Of a stretch of DNA of 64,000 bases, positions 32,350-41,914 are shown piece after piece (the first letter of the stretch is position 1; each line of letters opens with the position of its first letter). Below the pieces are notes generated by a model that worked only from the letters and a program-made list of their open reading frames with translations, had not been told where the DNA came from and ran no database searches. The stretch covers positions 8,271 to 72,270 of the forward strand of contig DS999408.1 in assembly GCA_000158155.1 (NCBI GenBank). The letters run 5' to 3'. The translations under genes were made by a program, and so were the position numbers. This stretch comes from a gamma proteobacterium NOR5-3 (GTDB taxonomy: Bacteria; Pseudomonadota; Gammaproteobacteria; Pseudomonadales; Halieaceae).

Positions 32350-33362
32350 TGCTCCTTTGAGTGGGCGCTGATCTTGGCTTCTTCACTTTGCGCAATGAGT
32401 GCTTGCTCGAACATATCTTTCATCTTTGTCCGAAAGCGCTGAAAGGACTCCCGATCGTGAAAGGCTGATGCCTCGCCGTTGGAGAGACGGTCGTGCCGGG
32501 CTACCAAATCGAAGAATTCTCCATGGTTGGCCAAGAATACCTCGGGCTCCCAGTCAGCGGTCAGTGCAAAAGTCTTGTGATAGTCCTCGACAATGCCCGG
32601 ATACTGGGGCGGATTCACCAGGCTGTTTGCAGCCACCGACGCCGAGCAGAAGAACAGCACCTCCTGCGGTGGGGCACTGGCAGTCGGTTGCAAGGTCGTC
32701 GTCCAGGACGTGCAGCCTTGGGTATGTCCGGGGGTGATTCGCGCTGTCATGGTTAGATTGCCGATGATGACCTTCTCGCCGTCGACTATCACACGATCAA
32801 CGGTGACTGGCGGTGACTGCACATAGCTCACGTCTTCTGACCCCGGAATGAGTCCTGACTCGAGTGCCCAGCGATCGCCCTCGCTGGCGATAAGTTGTGC
32901 TCCGGTGAGGCTCTTGAGCTCGGCCAAGCCGCCTGAGTGATCTATGTGGGCATGAGTATTGAGCAGAATACGAACGTCTTTTGCATCGAAGCCAAGCTTC
33001 TTGATGTTCTCGGCGATAAGTTGTCCCTGGCCCGGCATGCCGCCGTCGATAACGATATGTCCCTCGGTTGTTGGAATGAAGAACATTCCCAGACCTTTGG
33101 TGCCTACGTAATAAATTTCAGTGTCGCCGGAGCCCGCGAGACGAAACGGCTCCATGTGCTCAAACCAGCTCGGAAAGGTTTCCTGCCAGTTAAAACTCGT
33201 GGTATCTGCCTCGGTGGACAAGCTTTGGATTTTGGTGAGAGTGTCGGACGCTGACGAAAGCGCTGTGCTTTGCTGTGCGGCGCCAGGTTGGCTTACCGTC
33301 ATCGCTACACCTACGGCAATGGGCAGAAGGACGCCCGAGAAATACTTGTTTGTCACGTCCAC
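32346..33362 (-). CDS. Subclass B3-like metallo-beta-lactamase fold protein
   Basis: A 338-aa exported protein: signal peptide (about 1-29, ending GAAQQ) and an MBL domain with zinc ligands H137-A-H139-I-D141-H142, a histidine in TPGHTQGC and a later one in LANHGEFFDL. This ligand set and the surrounding NTHAHIDHSGG and GHTQGCTSWT fit subclass B3 (L1/GOB/THIN-B-like). Whether it hydrolyses beta-lactams is untested; many environmental B3 relatives do so weakly. It overlaps the end of the ParA-like gene. An MVRRHD-like tail follows the domain (VARHDRLSNGE). Confidence 0.85.
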   Translation of the reverse strand: MDVTNKYFSGVLLPIAVGVAMTVSQPGAAQQSTALSSASDTLTKIQSLSTEADTTSFNWQETFPSWFEHMEPFRLAGSGDTEIYYVGTKGLGMFFIPTTEGHIVIDGGMPGQGQLIAENIKKLGFDAKDVRILLNTHAHIDHSGGLAELKSLTGAQLIASEGDRWALESGLIPGSEDVSYVQSPPVTVDRVIVDGEKVIIGNLTMTARITPGHTQGCTSWTTTLQPTASAPPQEVLFFCSASVAANSLVNPPQYPGIVEDYHKTFALTADWEPEVFLANHGEFFDLVARHDRLSNGEASAFHDRESFQRFRTKMKDMFEQALIAQSEEAKISAHSKEH

Positions 33363-33630
33363 ATACTCCTTTTGCCCGACCTGAACGATTAAACCAAAAA
33401 GGGTTGCTCTTAGAAACGGCCCTCTTTGTATTGGGTGGACGCGGTGGGGCTGAAACTTCCCTTAGCACCTCGTAGCTGCTGTTGGCATGAGAGGCAATGT
33501 CCTCGTAATGTCGGCTGCAATCAGCCAATAGCGAGCATAGGGTGTAGTGCTGTCGAGCCTTGACGGGGGCCCTCGCCGGGCTCAAGTGTTTGGTAATCAA
33601 GCGCAAACAACGGCTCGTGGATTTAGGACA

Positions 33631-34347
33631 CTACCGCTCGCTGACATCGTGTGCTTCAGCAAAAACCAGGTCAATGGCGTCTATAACGCCCTGCATCGCG
33701 CTATGCTGATTGGAATGGTAGATGTAGAGTTTTGTGAGCGCTATGCGCGTTTTGTGGTCAGACCGCATCGCATCAACATCTACCGCACCAACCTCGAATT
33801 GCCTGCCTTTGACTCCCGGCGTACGGTTGACACTAACGTAGGGGTAGATTCCATCAATCCCTGCACTGTACTGCTTGAGATTCTCAGCAAGAAAGCTCTC
33901 GGTTGCCTCCAGTTCCTCTGCTAATGTGCGCAGCGCGTCGCGCATCGCATCTTCTCCCAGTAGGTCCAGTCGAACGGCCACCAAAAGGTCATCCAGCGCC
34001 GCCGGCGTGCTCGGGAACACGCCCACTAAGGCTGCGGATTGAATTACTCGTCTGGCTATCTCGGGCGGTATTTCATGATCGGATTCCATAGAATTCATGA
34101 AAGCGTCGATCGCAATCGCAACATCTAAGTGAGTAACTACGGTCTGAGAGATTTCCTCACGCAGCGCGACAAGATCGACTAGAGCCGTGTTGAGTGTTCG
34201 CTGTGCCTCAATTTGCTCGTTCTGCAACTCATTCCAGTTCGCGACCTGAATACCGATAAACACACCGACAACGACGATCACAAAGTCCAGCCAAACTGCC
34301 AACCAGTTTTGATCTTTCATGTGTTGGCTAACGCTGCGCAGGAGCAT
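33631..34347 (-). CDS. Single-pass membrane protein of unknown function
   Basis: A 238-aa protein whose N-terminus matches a widespread small family: DQNWLAVWLDFVIVVVGVFIGIQVANWNE, quoted here only as the core LDFVIVVVGVFIGIQVANW, one membrane helix with a short cytosolic N-tail, then a periplasmic helical domain. No function is known. A second ATG gives MKDQNW, nine residues in, as an alternative start. It is divergent from the Met-sulfoxide reductase gene. Confidence 0.75.
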   Translation of the reverse strand: MLLRSVSQHMKDQNWLAVWLDFVIVVVGVFIGIQVANWNELQNEQIEAQRTLNTALVDLVALREEISQTVVTHLDVAIAIDAFMNSMESDHEIPPEIARRVIQSAALVGVFPSTPAALDDLLVAVRLDLLGEDAMRDALRTLAEELEATESFLAENLKQYSAGIDGIYPYVSVNRTPGVKGRQFEVGAVDVDAMRSDHKTRIALTKLYIYHSNQHSAMQGVIDAIDLVFAEAHDVSER

Positions 34348-34646
34348 AGGTTTTAGAGGCCTTAAACAGTTAAGTAAACGAGAACATCGCTAAAGCGAGC
34401 ATATTAGCCCAACAGACCGCTGCCAGGTGTGAAAGCGGCCCTTGACCAACCGCCCAAGATCTGCACTCCCAACGCAATTCAGCAACCTTCACGCAAAATT
34501 GCGCTAGTGGGTGTGTAGTCGAAAACGCCATTGCGGTGCCATCTAAACCTCCCGGGTAAACAGAGCCCTGGAGCAAGGCTGCCGCGCAGCTAAAGATCTG
34601 AATGTGCCACTTGGCGTTCCGGGCCAGCTTGTACCATACTCAGAAT
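34348..34646. other. Divergent intergenic region, nothing recognised
   Basis: About 300 bp between the membrane-protein gene and the GAF-domain gene. A TTGGCG (34611-34616) with CATACT 18 bp on is a weak promoter candidate that would start transcription at the GAF gene's ATG, giving an almost leaderless message. No RNA, repeat or credible gene was seen. Confidence 0.4.
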
Positions 34647-35150
34647 ATGAACGATGCCGCCGCCATGGACGCGGGTGTAAATACCCGTCCGCTTTTGAGC
34701 CTTCACGAAGCCTGCCAGCAGTTGGCGGGGCTCCTGTCGGGCGAGCAGGATTTGATCGCAAATGCTGCCAATACTGCGGCGTTTCTCAAGACGCTCTTAG
34801 CTGATATCAATTGGGTCGGTTTTTATTTCCTGAAGGGCGAAGAGCTGGTGCTGGGTCCCTTTCAGGGTAATCCAGCCTGTGTGCGTATTCCCGTGGGGCG
34901 GGGCGTGTGCGGTACCTGTGTGGCGTCCGGAGAGACGCAGCGGGTCGAGGATGTCCACGCGTTTCCCGGTCACATCGCCTGCGATGTCCGCTCGCGCTCA
35001 GAGTTGGTAGTGCCGATAAGGCAGCAAGGAAAAATTGTGGCTGTTTTGGACATCGACAGCCCCTCGGTCGGGCGCTTTACCGCAGATGACCAGAATTACG
35101 TCGAGGCATTGATCGATGAATTCAGCAAACATCAATTTGCGGCGGACTAA
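34647..35150 (+). CDS. Free methionine-(R)-sulfoxide reductase (GAF domain)
   Basis: A GAF-domain protein of 167 aa, matching the fRMsr family (E. coli YebR/MsrC). The three conserved cysteines are in NPACVRIP, GVCGTCVAS and HIACD, the last holding the catalytic Cys. It reduces free Met-R-sulfoxide with thioredoxin. The start could also be the ATG at 34665. No Shine-Dalgarno is visible. The 3' end overlaps the start of the TPR/transglutaminase-like gene by 35 bp. Confidence 0.92.
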   Translation: MNDAAAMDAGVNTRPLLSLHEACQQLAGLLSGEQDLIANAANTAAFLKTLLADINWVGFYFLKGEELVLGPFQGNPACVRIPVGRGVCGTCVASGETQRVEDVHAFPGHIACDVRSRSELVVPIRQQGKIVAVLDIDSPSVGRFTADDQNYVEALIDEFSKHQFAAD

Positions 35151-36369
35151 AGCCCCGCTGTCTCGCCGCCTCCTTGGGGAGGGCGTTACACCTGTAACTT
35201 TCCGGTTTTTGACCCTGACTCGAGCGGTCGTCATTGCGGTTCTAGCTCTACTGATGAGCGCCTGCGCCACCCCGCCGGACTGGGCGTTCGATGTTCGCGA
35301 TGTACCGCCGTTGAAGCTGGATGGTCGGATCTACAGCTATGACCCCGACAGTCCGGATTTGCGCGATCCCCAGGTCCTGCTGGTCACGCAGGAAATGCGC
35401 GATTTCGTGGAGCGGTACACTCGTGATTCGAATAATGCGCACAACAAGCTCATGGCGCTGCACCGCGCAATCAAAGGGCAGGGCGCCCTGGCCATGGAGT
35501 ATGACCCCTTTGCTGATGGTACCGCTCGGGATGCATTCAATCGCGGGAGTGCCAATTGTCTGAGCTATGCGCACCTGTTTACGGCGCTGGCCAGAGAGGC
35601 GGGTCTCAACGCGCAGTATCAATGGATGGAGGTGCGTCCGGAGTGGCACCGCATGGGTGACCGGGTGGCCGTGCGTCTACACGTTAACGTGCAGGTAAAA
35701 ATGCGCGATAGCATCGAATACATGGTGGATATAGACCCCCTGAATCGCTTTGAGGTGGCGGGTGCTCGACTCATGAGCGATGAGGAGGGCCTGGCTCTGT
35801 ATTACAACAACCTTGCTATGAATGCCCTCGCGGCGGATCGCCCGGTGCAGGCCTGGCAGCAGTTGGTTCGAGGACTGGATGAGGCGCCGGGAATGTCCCA
35901 GCTGTGGGTCAACCTTGGAGCTATTTACCGGTACGCAGGTCAATACGCCGAGGCTGAACAGACATACTTCCACGCTTTGGAAATTGACGGCAGTGATCGT
36001 TCAGCGATGAACAACCTGGTGGTCCTGTACGAGTTGCAGGGTCGCAGCAAAGAGCAGAATTATTGGGAAGACCGCCTGGAGCGCTACCGCAATCTCAACC
36101 CCTACTACCATGCGAGTCTGGGCGATCTGGCCATGGAGGCAGAGGATTGGGATGCGGCCTACGATCACTATGAACGTGCTGCCGATATGCAGCCTTCTGA
36201 TGGCCTGTTGATTTACAGTCAGGGCCTGGCGGCGCATAAGCTGGGGAGCGACGAAGAGGCCGAGCGTTTGATCTCCCGCGCCATAGAAAAAGCGGCGTTT
36301 CAGGTGGAGAAGCAGCGCTATCGTGTGCAGTTGCGCACTATCAGGGAGCAGAAAGCCGCCGCGCTCTAA
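35116..36369 (+). CDS. Transglutaminase-like/TPR lipoprotein
   Basis: A protein of up to 417 aa with a lipoprotein signal (LLMSAC lipobox) after a long N-region; a downstream TTG near 35204 could be the true start. Residues about 100-210 form a transglutaminase-like domain with a plausible Cys-His-Asp triad: C148 in NCLSYAHLF, H189 in VRLHVNV and D205 in MVDIDP. The C-terminal half has TPR repeats (LWVNLGAIYRYAGQYAEAEQTYFHAL in part, DWDAAYDHYERAADMQPSDG). Probably a periplasmic peptidase-like or protein-crosslinking factor; the substrate is unknown. It overlaps the upstream GAF gene. Confidence 0.78.
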   Translation: MNSANINLRRTKAPLSRRLLGEGVTPVTFRFLTLTRAVVIAVLALLMSACATPPDWAFDVRDVPPLKLDGRIYSYDPDSPDLRDPQVLLVTQEMRDFVERYTRDSNNAHNKLMALHRAIKGQGALAMEYDPFADGTARDAFNRGSANCLSYAHLFTALAREAGLNAQYQWMEVRPEWHRMGDRVAVRLHVNVQVKMRDSIEYMVDIDPLNRFEVAGARLMSDEEGLALYYNNLAMNALAADRPVQAWQQLVRGLDEAPGMSQLWVNLGAIYRYAGQYAEAEQTYFHALEIDGSDRSAMNNLVVLYELQGRSKEQNYWEDRLERYRNLNPYYHASLGDLAMEAEDWDAAYDHYERAADMQPSDGLLIYSQGLAAHKLGSDEEAERLISRAIEKAAFQVEKQRYRVQLRTIREQKAAAL

Positions 36370-36438
36370 TCCCGGCTTTAGCATGGCGGTTCTCGAAAAC
36401 TTTGGTTATTCTCCGCGCCTTTGCGGCGGAGGCACAGC

Positions 36439-37836
36439 ATGACAGCGTTTTCACGAGTTCTGGACTTATTGCGAACTGACCCCGATACCGGTGGTGAGGT
36501 TGCGGTACGCGGCTGGCTGCGCAGCAAGCGTGACTCAAAGGCCGGTATATCCTTTCTTGCTATCCATGACGGATCATCATTCGATGCGATCCAGGCGGTG
36601 GTGCCCGCCGACCTGGATAATTATGAGAGTGAGGTTCTGCAGCTGACCACGGGCTGTTCCGTAGAACTGCGCGGCACGTTGGTGCCATCTCAGGGAAAGG
36701 GTCAGCAGGTGGAGATTCAGGCCAGCGAATTGCGAGTACTGGGGTGGGTCGAGGACCCCGAGACTTACCCCGTCGCCAAAAAGCGTCATACCTTTGAATA
36801 CTTACGAACCCAGGCGCACCTGCGTCCGCGCACCAACACCTTTGGCGCCATCACCCGGGTGCGACATTGTCTGGCCAACGCGATTCACAGTTACTTTCAT
36901 GACAACGGCTTTTATTGGGTTAACACCCCCATCATCACGGGCAGCGATTGTGAAGGCGCGGGCGAACTCTTCCGTGTAAGCACGCTGGATATGAATAATA
37001 TTCCCCGGGCCGCCGACGGTAGTGTGGACTACGGTCAGGATTTCTTTGGCGGTGATGCCTACCTCACGGTGAGCGGTCAGCTGGCCGTGGAGTCTTACTG
37101 TCTCTCCATGAGCAAGGTTTACACCTTCGGCCCTACTTTTCGTGCAGAAAACAGTAATACCAGTCGCCACCTCGCCGAGTTCTGGATGATCGAGCCCGAG
37201 GTGGCTTTTGCGGATCTGGCGGATAACGCCGATTTAGCGGAGTCTTTACTCAAGCATGTATTCGGTCGTGTTTTGAATGAGTGTGAAGACGACCTGGCGT
37301 TTTTTAATCAGCGTATCGACGATACGGTGCTCACCCGCCTGGCGGCGATGGTTGATCAGAACTTCGAGCGCATGGATTACAGTGAGGCCATCAAGATCCT
37401 GAAAGCCAGTGGTCAGAAGTTTGAGTTCCCCGTGGAGTGGGGTGTGGACCTGGCGAGCGAGCACGAGCGCTACTTGTGCGAGCAGCACGTAGGGCGGCCA
37501 GTGGTCCTGATGAACTACCCGCGCGAGATTAAAGCGTTCTATATGCGCCTGAACGACGACGAAAAAACGGTTGCAGCTATGGATGTGCTCGCGCCGGGCA
37601 TCGGTGAAATCATTGGCGGCAGTCAGCGTGAAGAGCGACTGGATGTGCTCGATGCACGCATGGATCCGCAGCTGCGCGATGAGTTGTGGTGGTACCGGGA
37701 CTTGCGTCGCTACGGCACTGTGCCCCATGCGGGCTTTGGTTTAGGCTTTGAGCGTCTTATCAATTACGTCACGGGCATGGAGAACGTCCGTGATGCGATT
37801 CCCTTTCCACGCACGCCGGGTAACGCGCACTTTTAA
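36439..37836 (+). CDS. asnS: Asparaginyl-tRNA synthetase
   Basis: Class IIb aminoacyl-tRNA synthetase (EC 6.1.1.22), 465 aa, essential for Asn-tRNA(Asn). An N-terminal OB-fold (about 18-105; [20 protein letters not shown] in part) binds the anticodon. Motif 2 is [25 protein letters not shown] in part, and motif 3 is [15 protein letters not shown] near the C-terminus; the run [19 protein letters not shown] closes the protein as in all AsnRS. The ATG at 36439 follows GCGGAGG. Convergent with the RNase II gene. Confidence 0.97.
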   Translation: MTAFSRVLDLLRTDPDTGGEVAVRGWLRSKRDSKAGISFLAIHDGSSFDAIQAVVPADLDNYESEVLQLTTGCSVELRGTLVPSQGKGQQVEIQASELRVLGWVEDPETYPVAKKRHTFEYLRTQAHLRPRTNTFGAITRVRHCLANAIHSYFHDNGFYWVNTPIITGSDCEGAGELFRVSTLDMNNIPRAADGSVDYGQDFFGGDAYLTVSGQLAVESYCLSMSKVYTFGPTFRAENSNTSRHLAEFWMIEPEVAFADLADNADLAESLLKHVFGRVLNECEDDLAFFNQRIDDTVLTRLAAMVDQNFERMDYSEAIKILKASGQKFEFPVEWGVDLASEHERYLCEQHVGRPVVLMNYPREIKAFYMRLNDDEKTVAAMDVLAPGIGEIIGGSQREERLDVLDARMDPQLRDELWWYRDLRRYGTVPHAGFGLGFERLINYVTGMENVRDAIPFPRTPGNAHF

Positions 37837-37880
37837 CGCAGTAAATTACGTAGTAAGCCTTCAGCGTCGTTAACCGCTAA

Positions 37881-37894
37881 CCCGGCAAGCCGGG
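37881..37894. terminator. GC-rich palindrome between asnS and RNase II genes
   Basis: CCCGGC-AA-GCCGGG sits in the 88-bp gap of the convergent pair. It could act as a bidirectional stop, but no T-run is present. Confidence 0.3.
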
Positions 37895-37924
37895 CCTTCG
37901 CGCCCGTGCCTGCCGGCAGCGTTG

Positions 37925-39925
37925 TTACGCGGCCCCATGCTCATTGGCTTGAGCGGTGTCATCGGTCTCCTGGGACTTTCGTCCGGACCCTGCATCGAGT
38001 TTGAACAGGGCCAGATGCGGGGTTTCCTCATCCGCGCCGATGAGCGTTACGTTGACCGGCGTGTTCACCCTGAAGGCGCGGGTCTTGCTTTTTTGCGTTG
38101 CGGTCCACTTGTCAAAGCTGAACTTCTCGCCAGCTTTACGCAGATCCACATAGCCTTCGAGTCCGCTGTCGTCCAGGCGCACATAAAAACCAGTGTTCCC
38201 CATATGTGACACCTGTGCCGCCCAGGGGCCGGGGTTGGATTCTGCGCGGCGCTGCAGGTATTCCAGAGTGAGCCAACGCTCTGCTTCGTTGCTGATCTGA
38301 CGCAGTTTTTGCAGCTTCTGATTCAGCTTGTCCAGTTCCGGTTGCTCGCACAGGGCTGCGGATTCGCCTCGCAGGGTCGCTTTGATCTGTAGATGAACCA
38401 GAAAATCCAGATACTTTCGCAGGGGCGAGGTGCAATTGGTATATAACGGCAGCGACATCCCCATATGCGCACCGGGGTTTTTAGACAGCCGGGCACGGGT
38501 GAGTAGGCGGTTAACCATCGTGCGAAGAGGCAGCTCGTGCTCGCTGGCGGCAAGCTGGCGCAGCAGGTCGCGATAACCCTCCAGGGAGTCCGGATCCAAA
38601 TCAGCGTCCGGCAGATAGAGCTCCATAAACTTTTGACGATCTTTCAGGCGGTCCCTGCGAAAGCCGTCGTGGACCACAAAGGGGCCGCTGGCGCCGGCTT
38701 CTGCGAGCAGCGTGGCAGCGCAGCGATTGGTGGCAACCATGCATTCTTCTACCAGGCGTTGTGAGCTCAATTTCTCGCAGGGCTCTATATGGTCGATATG
38801 CCCCTGCTCATTCAGAATCCAGCGAAACTCCTGACGGTCTTCCATGACCAACTCATCCGCCTCCCGGCGGGAGCGCAGTGCTCTGGATACCTGGTATAGC
38901 GCCTCCAGCGGTGTTGCGTGGCAAATCAGTGACTCATCCTGACCGCTTAGATAGCGATCAACGGCAAAGTAGGACAGCTTGGCGCGGGATCGAATCTTGG
39001 CCTCAAAGAATTTGAATTCCCCGACGCTGCCGTCTTCGGCGATGGCCACCCGACACACCAGAGCCGGCCGAAGTTCGTCTTCGGTGAGCGCGCAGCGTTG
39101 CTGCGATATGCTTTCGGGCAGCATGGGCACCACTGCGCCATGAAAATAGGCACTGCTCGCGCGGGCGGCGACGGTCGCTCTTAAGGGAGAATCGGCACCG
39201 ATATAGGCCGTAGGGTCGGCGATGGCGACATAAAGCAGCCATCCATCGCTGGTGACCTCAGCGTAGAGGGCATCGTCAATGTCCTGGGTACGCGCTGCAT
39301 CGATGGTGACAAAGGCAAGGTCAGAAAAGTCCTCTCGACTCGGGTCATTTTCCGGGGTCAGCGTGGCAATAACGTCTTCAAGCTGCTGCTTGTCGGCATC
39401 TGACCAATCGCTCTTGAGGCCATACTTGGCCATGGTATAGATGTTCTCGATACCGGGGTCCGTAGCGGCCCCGATGGTCGCAAGGACTTTGGCCTGCGGT
39501 TTGCCGTCGCGAATAGGGTGTCGCAGGAGTGCACAGCGAAGGTAGTCGCCGGATTTGGCGCCGTTTCTTGCCTGAGGTGGCAAGAACAGCCAGCGGTTCA
39601 TGCCCGGAATGTCCGGCTCCACAAACATGGCCTTGCCTTTACTGACGCAGCGACCGGTGAATTCGCTAACAGAGCTCTCGACCAGTCCTTCGACCTCGGC
39701 AATGGGTCGCTTATCTTTGCCGGGGCGCAGGCATACGCGTACTCGATCCCCCGGGAATGCCTTGAGCATTTCGTCCGGTGGAACGAAGACTTCGCGTCCA
39801 TCATCGGTGCGGGCGAACCCATAACGCGCGGGGGTTCCCCGAAGCACGGCTTCGGTGCGCTCCTTCTCGGATTCAATCTGGGTTTTAAGCCCTCGTAGCT
39901 GGGCAAGGGCATCTCGGTCTAACAT
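37925..39925 (-). CDS. rnb: RNase II family exoribonuclease
   Basis: A 666-aa 3'-5' exoribonuclease, similar in length to E. coli RNase II (644 aa) and shorter than RNase R. N-terminal cold-shock-like OB domains precede the catalytic RNB domain, whose Mg-binding acidic cluster is in TIDAARTQDIDDAL. A C-terminal S1-like domain (YVDLRKAGEKFSF ... VRLDDSGLEGYV) follows. Degrades mRNA and stable-RNA precursors in the cytosol. It heads away from the PhoH gene across a 549-bp gap and has a short charged tail (SGRKSQETDD). Confidence 0.88.
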   Translation of the reverse strand: MLDRDALAQLRGLKTQIESEKERTEAVLRGTPARYGFARTDDGREVFVPPDEMLKAFPGDRVRVCLRPGKDKRPIAEVEGLVESSVSEFTGRCVSKGKAMFVEPDIPGMNRWLFLPPQARNGAKSGDYLRCALLRHPIRDGKPQAKVLATIGAATDPGIENIYTMAKYGLKSDWSDADKQQLEDVIATLTPENDPSREDFSDLAFVTIDAARTQDIDDALYAEVTSDGWLLYVAIADPTAYIGADSPLRATVAARASSAYFHGAVVPMLPESISQQRCALTEDELRPALVCRVAIAEDGSVGEFKFFEAKIRSRAKLSYFAVDRYLSGQDESLICHATPLEALYQVSRALRSRREADELVMEDRQEFRWILNEQGHIDHIEPCEKLSSQRLVEECMVATNRCAATLLAEAGASGPFVVHDGFRRDRLKDRQKFMELYLPDADLDPDSLEGYRDLLRQLAASEHELPLRTMVNRLLTRARLSKNPGAHMGMSLPLYTNCTSPLRKYLDFLVHLQIKATLRGESAALCEQPELDKLNQKLQKLRQISNEAERWLTLEYLQRRAESNPGPWAAQVSHMGNTGFYVRLDDSGLEGYVDLRKAGEKFSFDKWTATQKSKTRAFRVNTPVNVTLIGADEETPHLALFKLDAGSGRKSQETDDTAQANEHGAA

Positions 39926-40132
39926 CGGGAAACTGTGGTTGGCCTGCGTGCATCAAAGGGGCGCTATGCTAGCCCAAATGCCCGCAGGTGTCAGTGTGAA
40001 AGCTGTTTATGTGACCCTTAAATAATTTTGCCTCAAGCCCCCCGCAGGCGCTGATCCTCCATAGTCTGGGCCGGTAATCGTGGCCCAGAGCAGCGCCGGC
40101 ATGCGTTTCTGGGCAAAATCACGAGATGGCCG

Positions 40133-40162
40133 TTGACAGTGTTTGCAGCTCGGGCTAATAAT
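40133..40162 (+). promoter_or_regulatory. Consensus-like sigma-70 promoter
   Basis: TTGACA (40133-40138) and TAATAA (40156-40161) are 17 bp apart, the ideal spacing. Transcription should start near 40168, about 305 bp before the PhoH-family start codon. Confidence 0.65.
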
Positions 40163-40167
40163 CGAGG

Positions 40168-40448
40168 TGTTTCCCGCTTCAGGTGGATGCAGCGATCTCC
40201 CTAGCCGCATATGGTTGTCAGCAGAGCGCCGGGTGCAGAGTCCCGAGTGTTGTGAGTGCACAAGGCGCCCCCAGAGTGCCAGGATCCCCCTTCGCCGTTA
40301 CGCCCCGCTTTATCTTTTTCGCCTTCTTCTCCACCCTCGTTGCCGCCTTCTTTTTTGTCATGTTCGTTATGCGCTTGCGTGCTGCTGTGCATTGCGTGCT
40401 TTTTAGATTCGTTGACTCATCGCCCATGTCTGTTGATGGGGCGTTTTT
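40168..40448 (+). ncRNA. Candidate small RNA or structured leader upstream of the PhoH gene
   Basis: Between the promoter at 40133 and the hairpin at 40421 lies about 280 bp without a credible gene. It contains a nested stem: GCGCC (40226-40230) with GGCGC (40264-40268) and, inside it, GTGCA (40233-40237) with TGCAC (40257-40261). It ends with a terminator-like hairpin and T-run. No known RNA family was recognised; it may be an independent small RNA or a leader with attenuation of the downstream PIN-PhoH gene. Confidence 0.35.
40421..40448 (+). terminator. Terminator-like hairpin just before the PhoH gene
   Basis: CGCCCAT (40421-40427) pairs with ATGGGGCG (40436-40443; one bulged G), followed by TTTTT. 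It ends only 26 bp before the start codon at 40475, so it either ends an upstream RNA or attenuates the gene. Confidence 0.5.
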
Positions 40449-40474
40449 GCATTATCCATCCCGAGGAATTGCTT

Positions 40475-41908
40475 ATGGAATCTAGCTCCGTTGTCCACAA
40501 CCTGACCCCGCTCGTCGAACCGGCTAAGAAAGTTTATGTGCTGGATACCAATGTTCTTTTACATGACCCGACGGCAGTCACGGCGTTCAACGAGCACCAC
40601 ATTGTCATACCTATGACCGTGTTGGAGGAACTGGACCACATCAAGGATCGTCGGGACAAGACGGTGAGTCGTGAAGCGCGTATCGCTATTAACATCATCG
40701 ACAAGATTGTTGATGCAGCTTCGCCCCAGGCGATACAGGAAGGCGTGGGCATACCATCGGCCGATGCCGGAGGTACTCGCGGAACGCTGGCTATTTACCC
40801 GGACCAGCTGATCAATGACGACAGTGACATCCCTTATCTGGATGGGACACCTGACCAGGCCAACGACAACCGCATTATCAATGTTGCCTTGAAGTTGCAG
40901 GCAGAGAACGAGGGAGCTTTTGTCTGCCTCGTTACCAAAGACATCAATATGCGCATCAAGGCCAAGGGGTCCGGCCTGCTCCACGTTGAAGATTACCGTC
41001 GGGACCGCGTGCTCGACGATATCGACCTGCTGTGCAAAGGCTACGAGCACATCGAGGGGGATTTCTGGGCCGGGGTCAGTGAGGTGGATACCATTCGCGA
41101 GGATGACGTCACTCTGCATCGCGTGCCCAGGGATTCCGTACCTGATGCCTATCCCAATATGTTTCTTTACGACGACCTTGAGTTTCTCGCCTTTGTTCAT
41201 CGCATGGACGATGAATATCTCTATCTGCGCTGTGATAGCCGCGATAATTTGATGAATCGCCGTTTCTGGGGTTTGTCGCCGCGCAATCTGGAGCAGGCGA
41301 TGGCGATGTCGTTGATCGGCAACAGCGATGTCGACATGACCGTGATGACCGGTCCCGCGGGATCCGGTAAAACGCTGATCGCCCTGGCTTATGGCCTCCA
41401 CGCCATTCTAGAAGAGGGGCGCTACAGCAAGTTGATTGTGGCGCGCTCGACACCGCCCATCGCCGAAGATATCGGTTTTTTGCCCGGTACCGAAGAAGAA
41501 AAAATGGCGCCCTGGCTTGCCGCATTTGACGATAACCTGGAGATTCTTCACGGCTCCGATGAGTCCTGCACGGGCAGCATCGACTATGTGAAGGAACGCG
41601 CGAATATTCAATTTAAATCGCTGAACTTTATGCGCGGCCGCTCCTTCAATAACGCCTATATCATCATTGATGAAGCCCAGGGGCTGACGCAGTTCCAGCT
41701 CAAGTCTGTGATCAGTCGGGTAGGGGAGGACTCAAAAATTGTGGTGCTGGGTAACCTCGCGCAGATTGATAATAAATACATCTCGCCTTTGACCTCGGGG
41801 CTGACTTATCTCGTGGAACGCAGCAAATCCTATGATCATGCGGGTATCATGCACGTCAATGGCATTGTCAGATCACGACTTGCCGCATTTGCCGAGGAGA
41901 ACCTCTGA
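40475..41908 (+). CDS. PIN domain-PhoH ATPase fusion
   Basis: A 477-aa protein joining an N-terminal PIN-type nuclease domain (about 15-150; YVLDTNVLLHDP, VLEELDHIKD) to a C-terminal PhoH-like ATPase domain (Walker A TGPAGSGKT at 292-300; Walker B IIIDEAQG). PIN-PhoH proteins are RNA helicase/nucleases found in several bacterial groups and are active on RNA. The ATG at 40475 has GAGGAAT upstream; the frame stays open further 5' with low-complexity, unlikely coding. It precedes psd by 6 bp. Confidence 0.9.
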   Translation: MESSSVVHNLTPLVEPAKKVYVLDTNVLLHDPTAVTAFNEHHIVIPMTVLEELDHIKDRRDKTVSREARIAINIIDKIVDAASPQAIQEGVGIPSADAGGTRGTLAIYPDQLINDDSDIPYLDGTPDQANDNRIINVALKLQAENEGAFVCLVTKDINMRIKAKGSGLLHVEDYRRDRVLDDIDLLCKGYEHIEGDFWAGVSEVDTIREDDVTLHRVPRDSVPDAYPNMFLYDDLEFLAFVHRMDDEYLYLRCDSRDNLMNRRFWGLSPRNLEQAMAMSLIGNSDVDMTVMTGPAGSGKTLIALAYGLHAILEEGRYSKLIVARSTPPIAEDIGFLPGTEEEKMAPWLAAFDDNLEILHGSDESCTGSIDYVKERANIQFKSLNFMRGRSFNNAYIIIDEAQGLTQFQLKSVISRVGEDSKIVVLGNLAQIDNKYISPLTSGLTYLVERSKSYDHAGIMHVNGIVRSRLAAFAEENL

Positions 41909-41914
41909 CCCGCC

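Noticed and set aside
33363-33606. Possible small genes in the gap before the single-pass membrane protein
   Set aside because: Open frames overlap the B3-like gene or lack starts and look like chance; nothing else seen in the gap.
34370-34576. Small minus-strand frame (68 codons) in the divergent gap
   Set aside because: No ribosome-binding site, no clear protein-like pattern and no homology that I recognise.
40256-40474. N-terminal extension of the PIN-PhoH protein to 40256
   Set aside because: The added part is Pro/Ser/Cys-rich and covers the terminator hairpin; the ATG at 40475 has a good ribosome-binding site and gives the PIN domain start.
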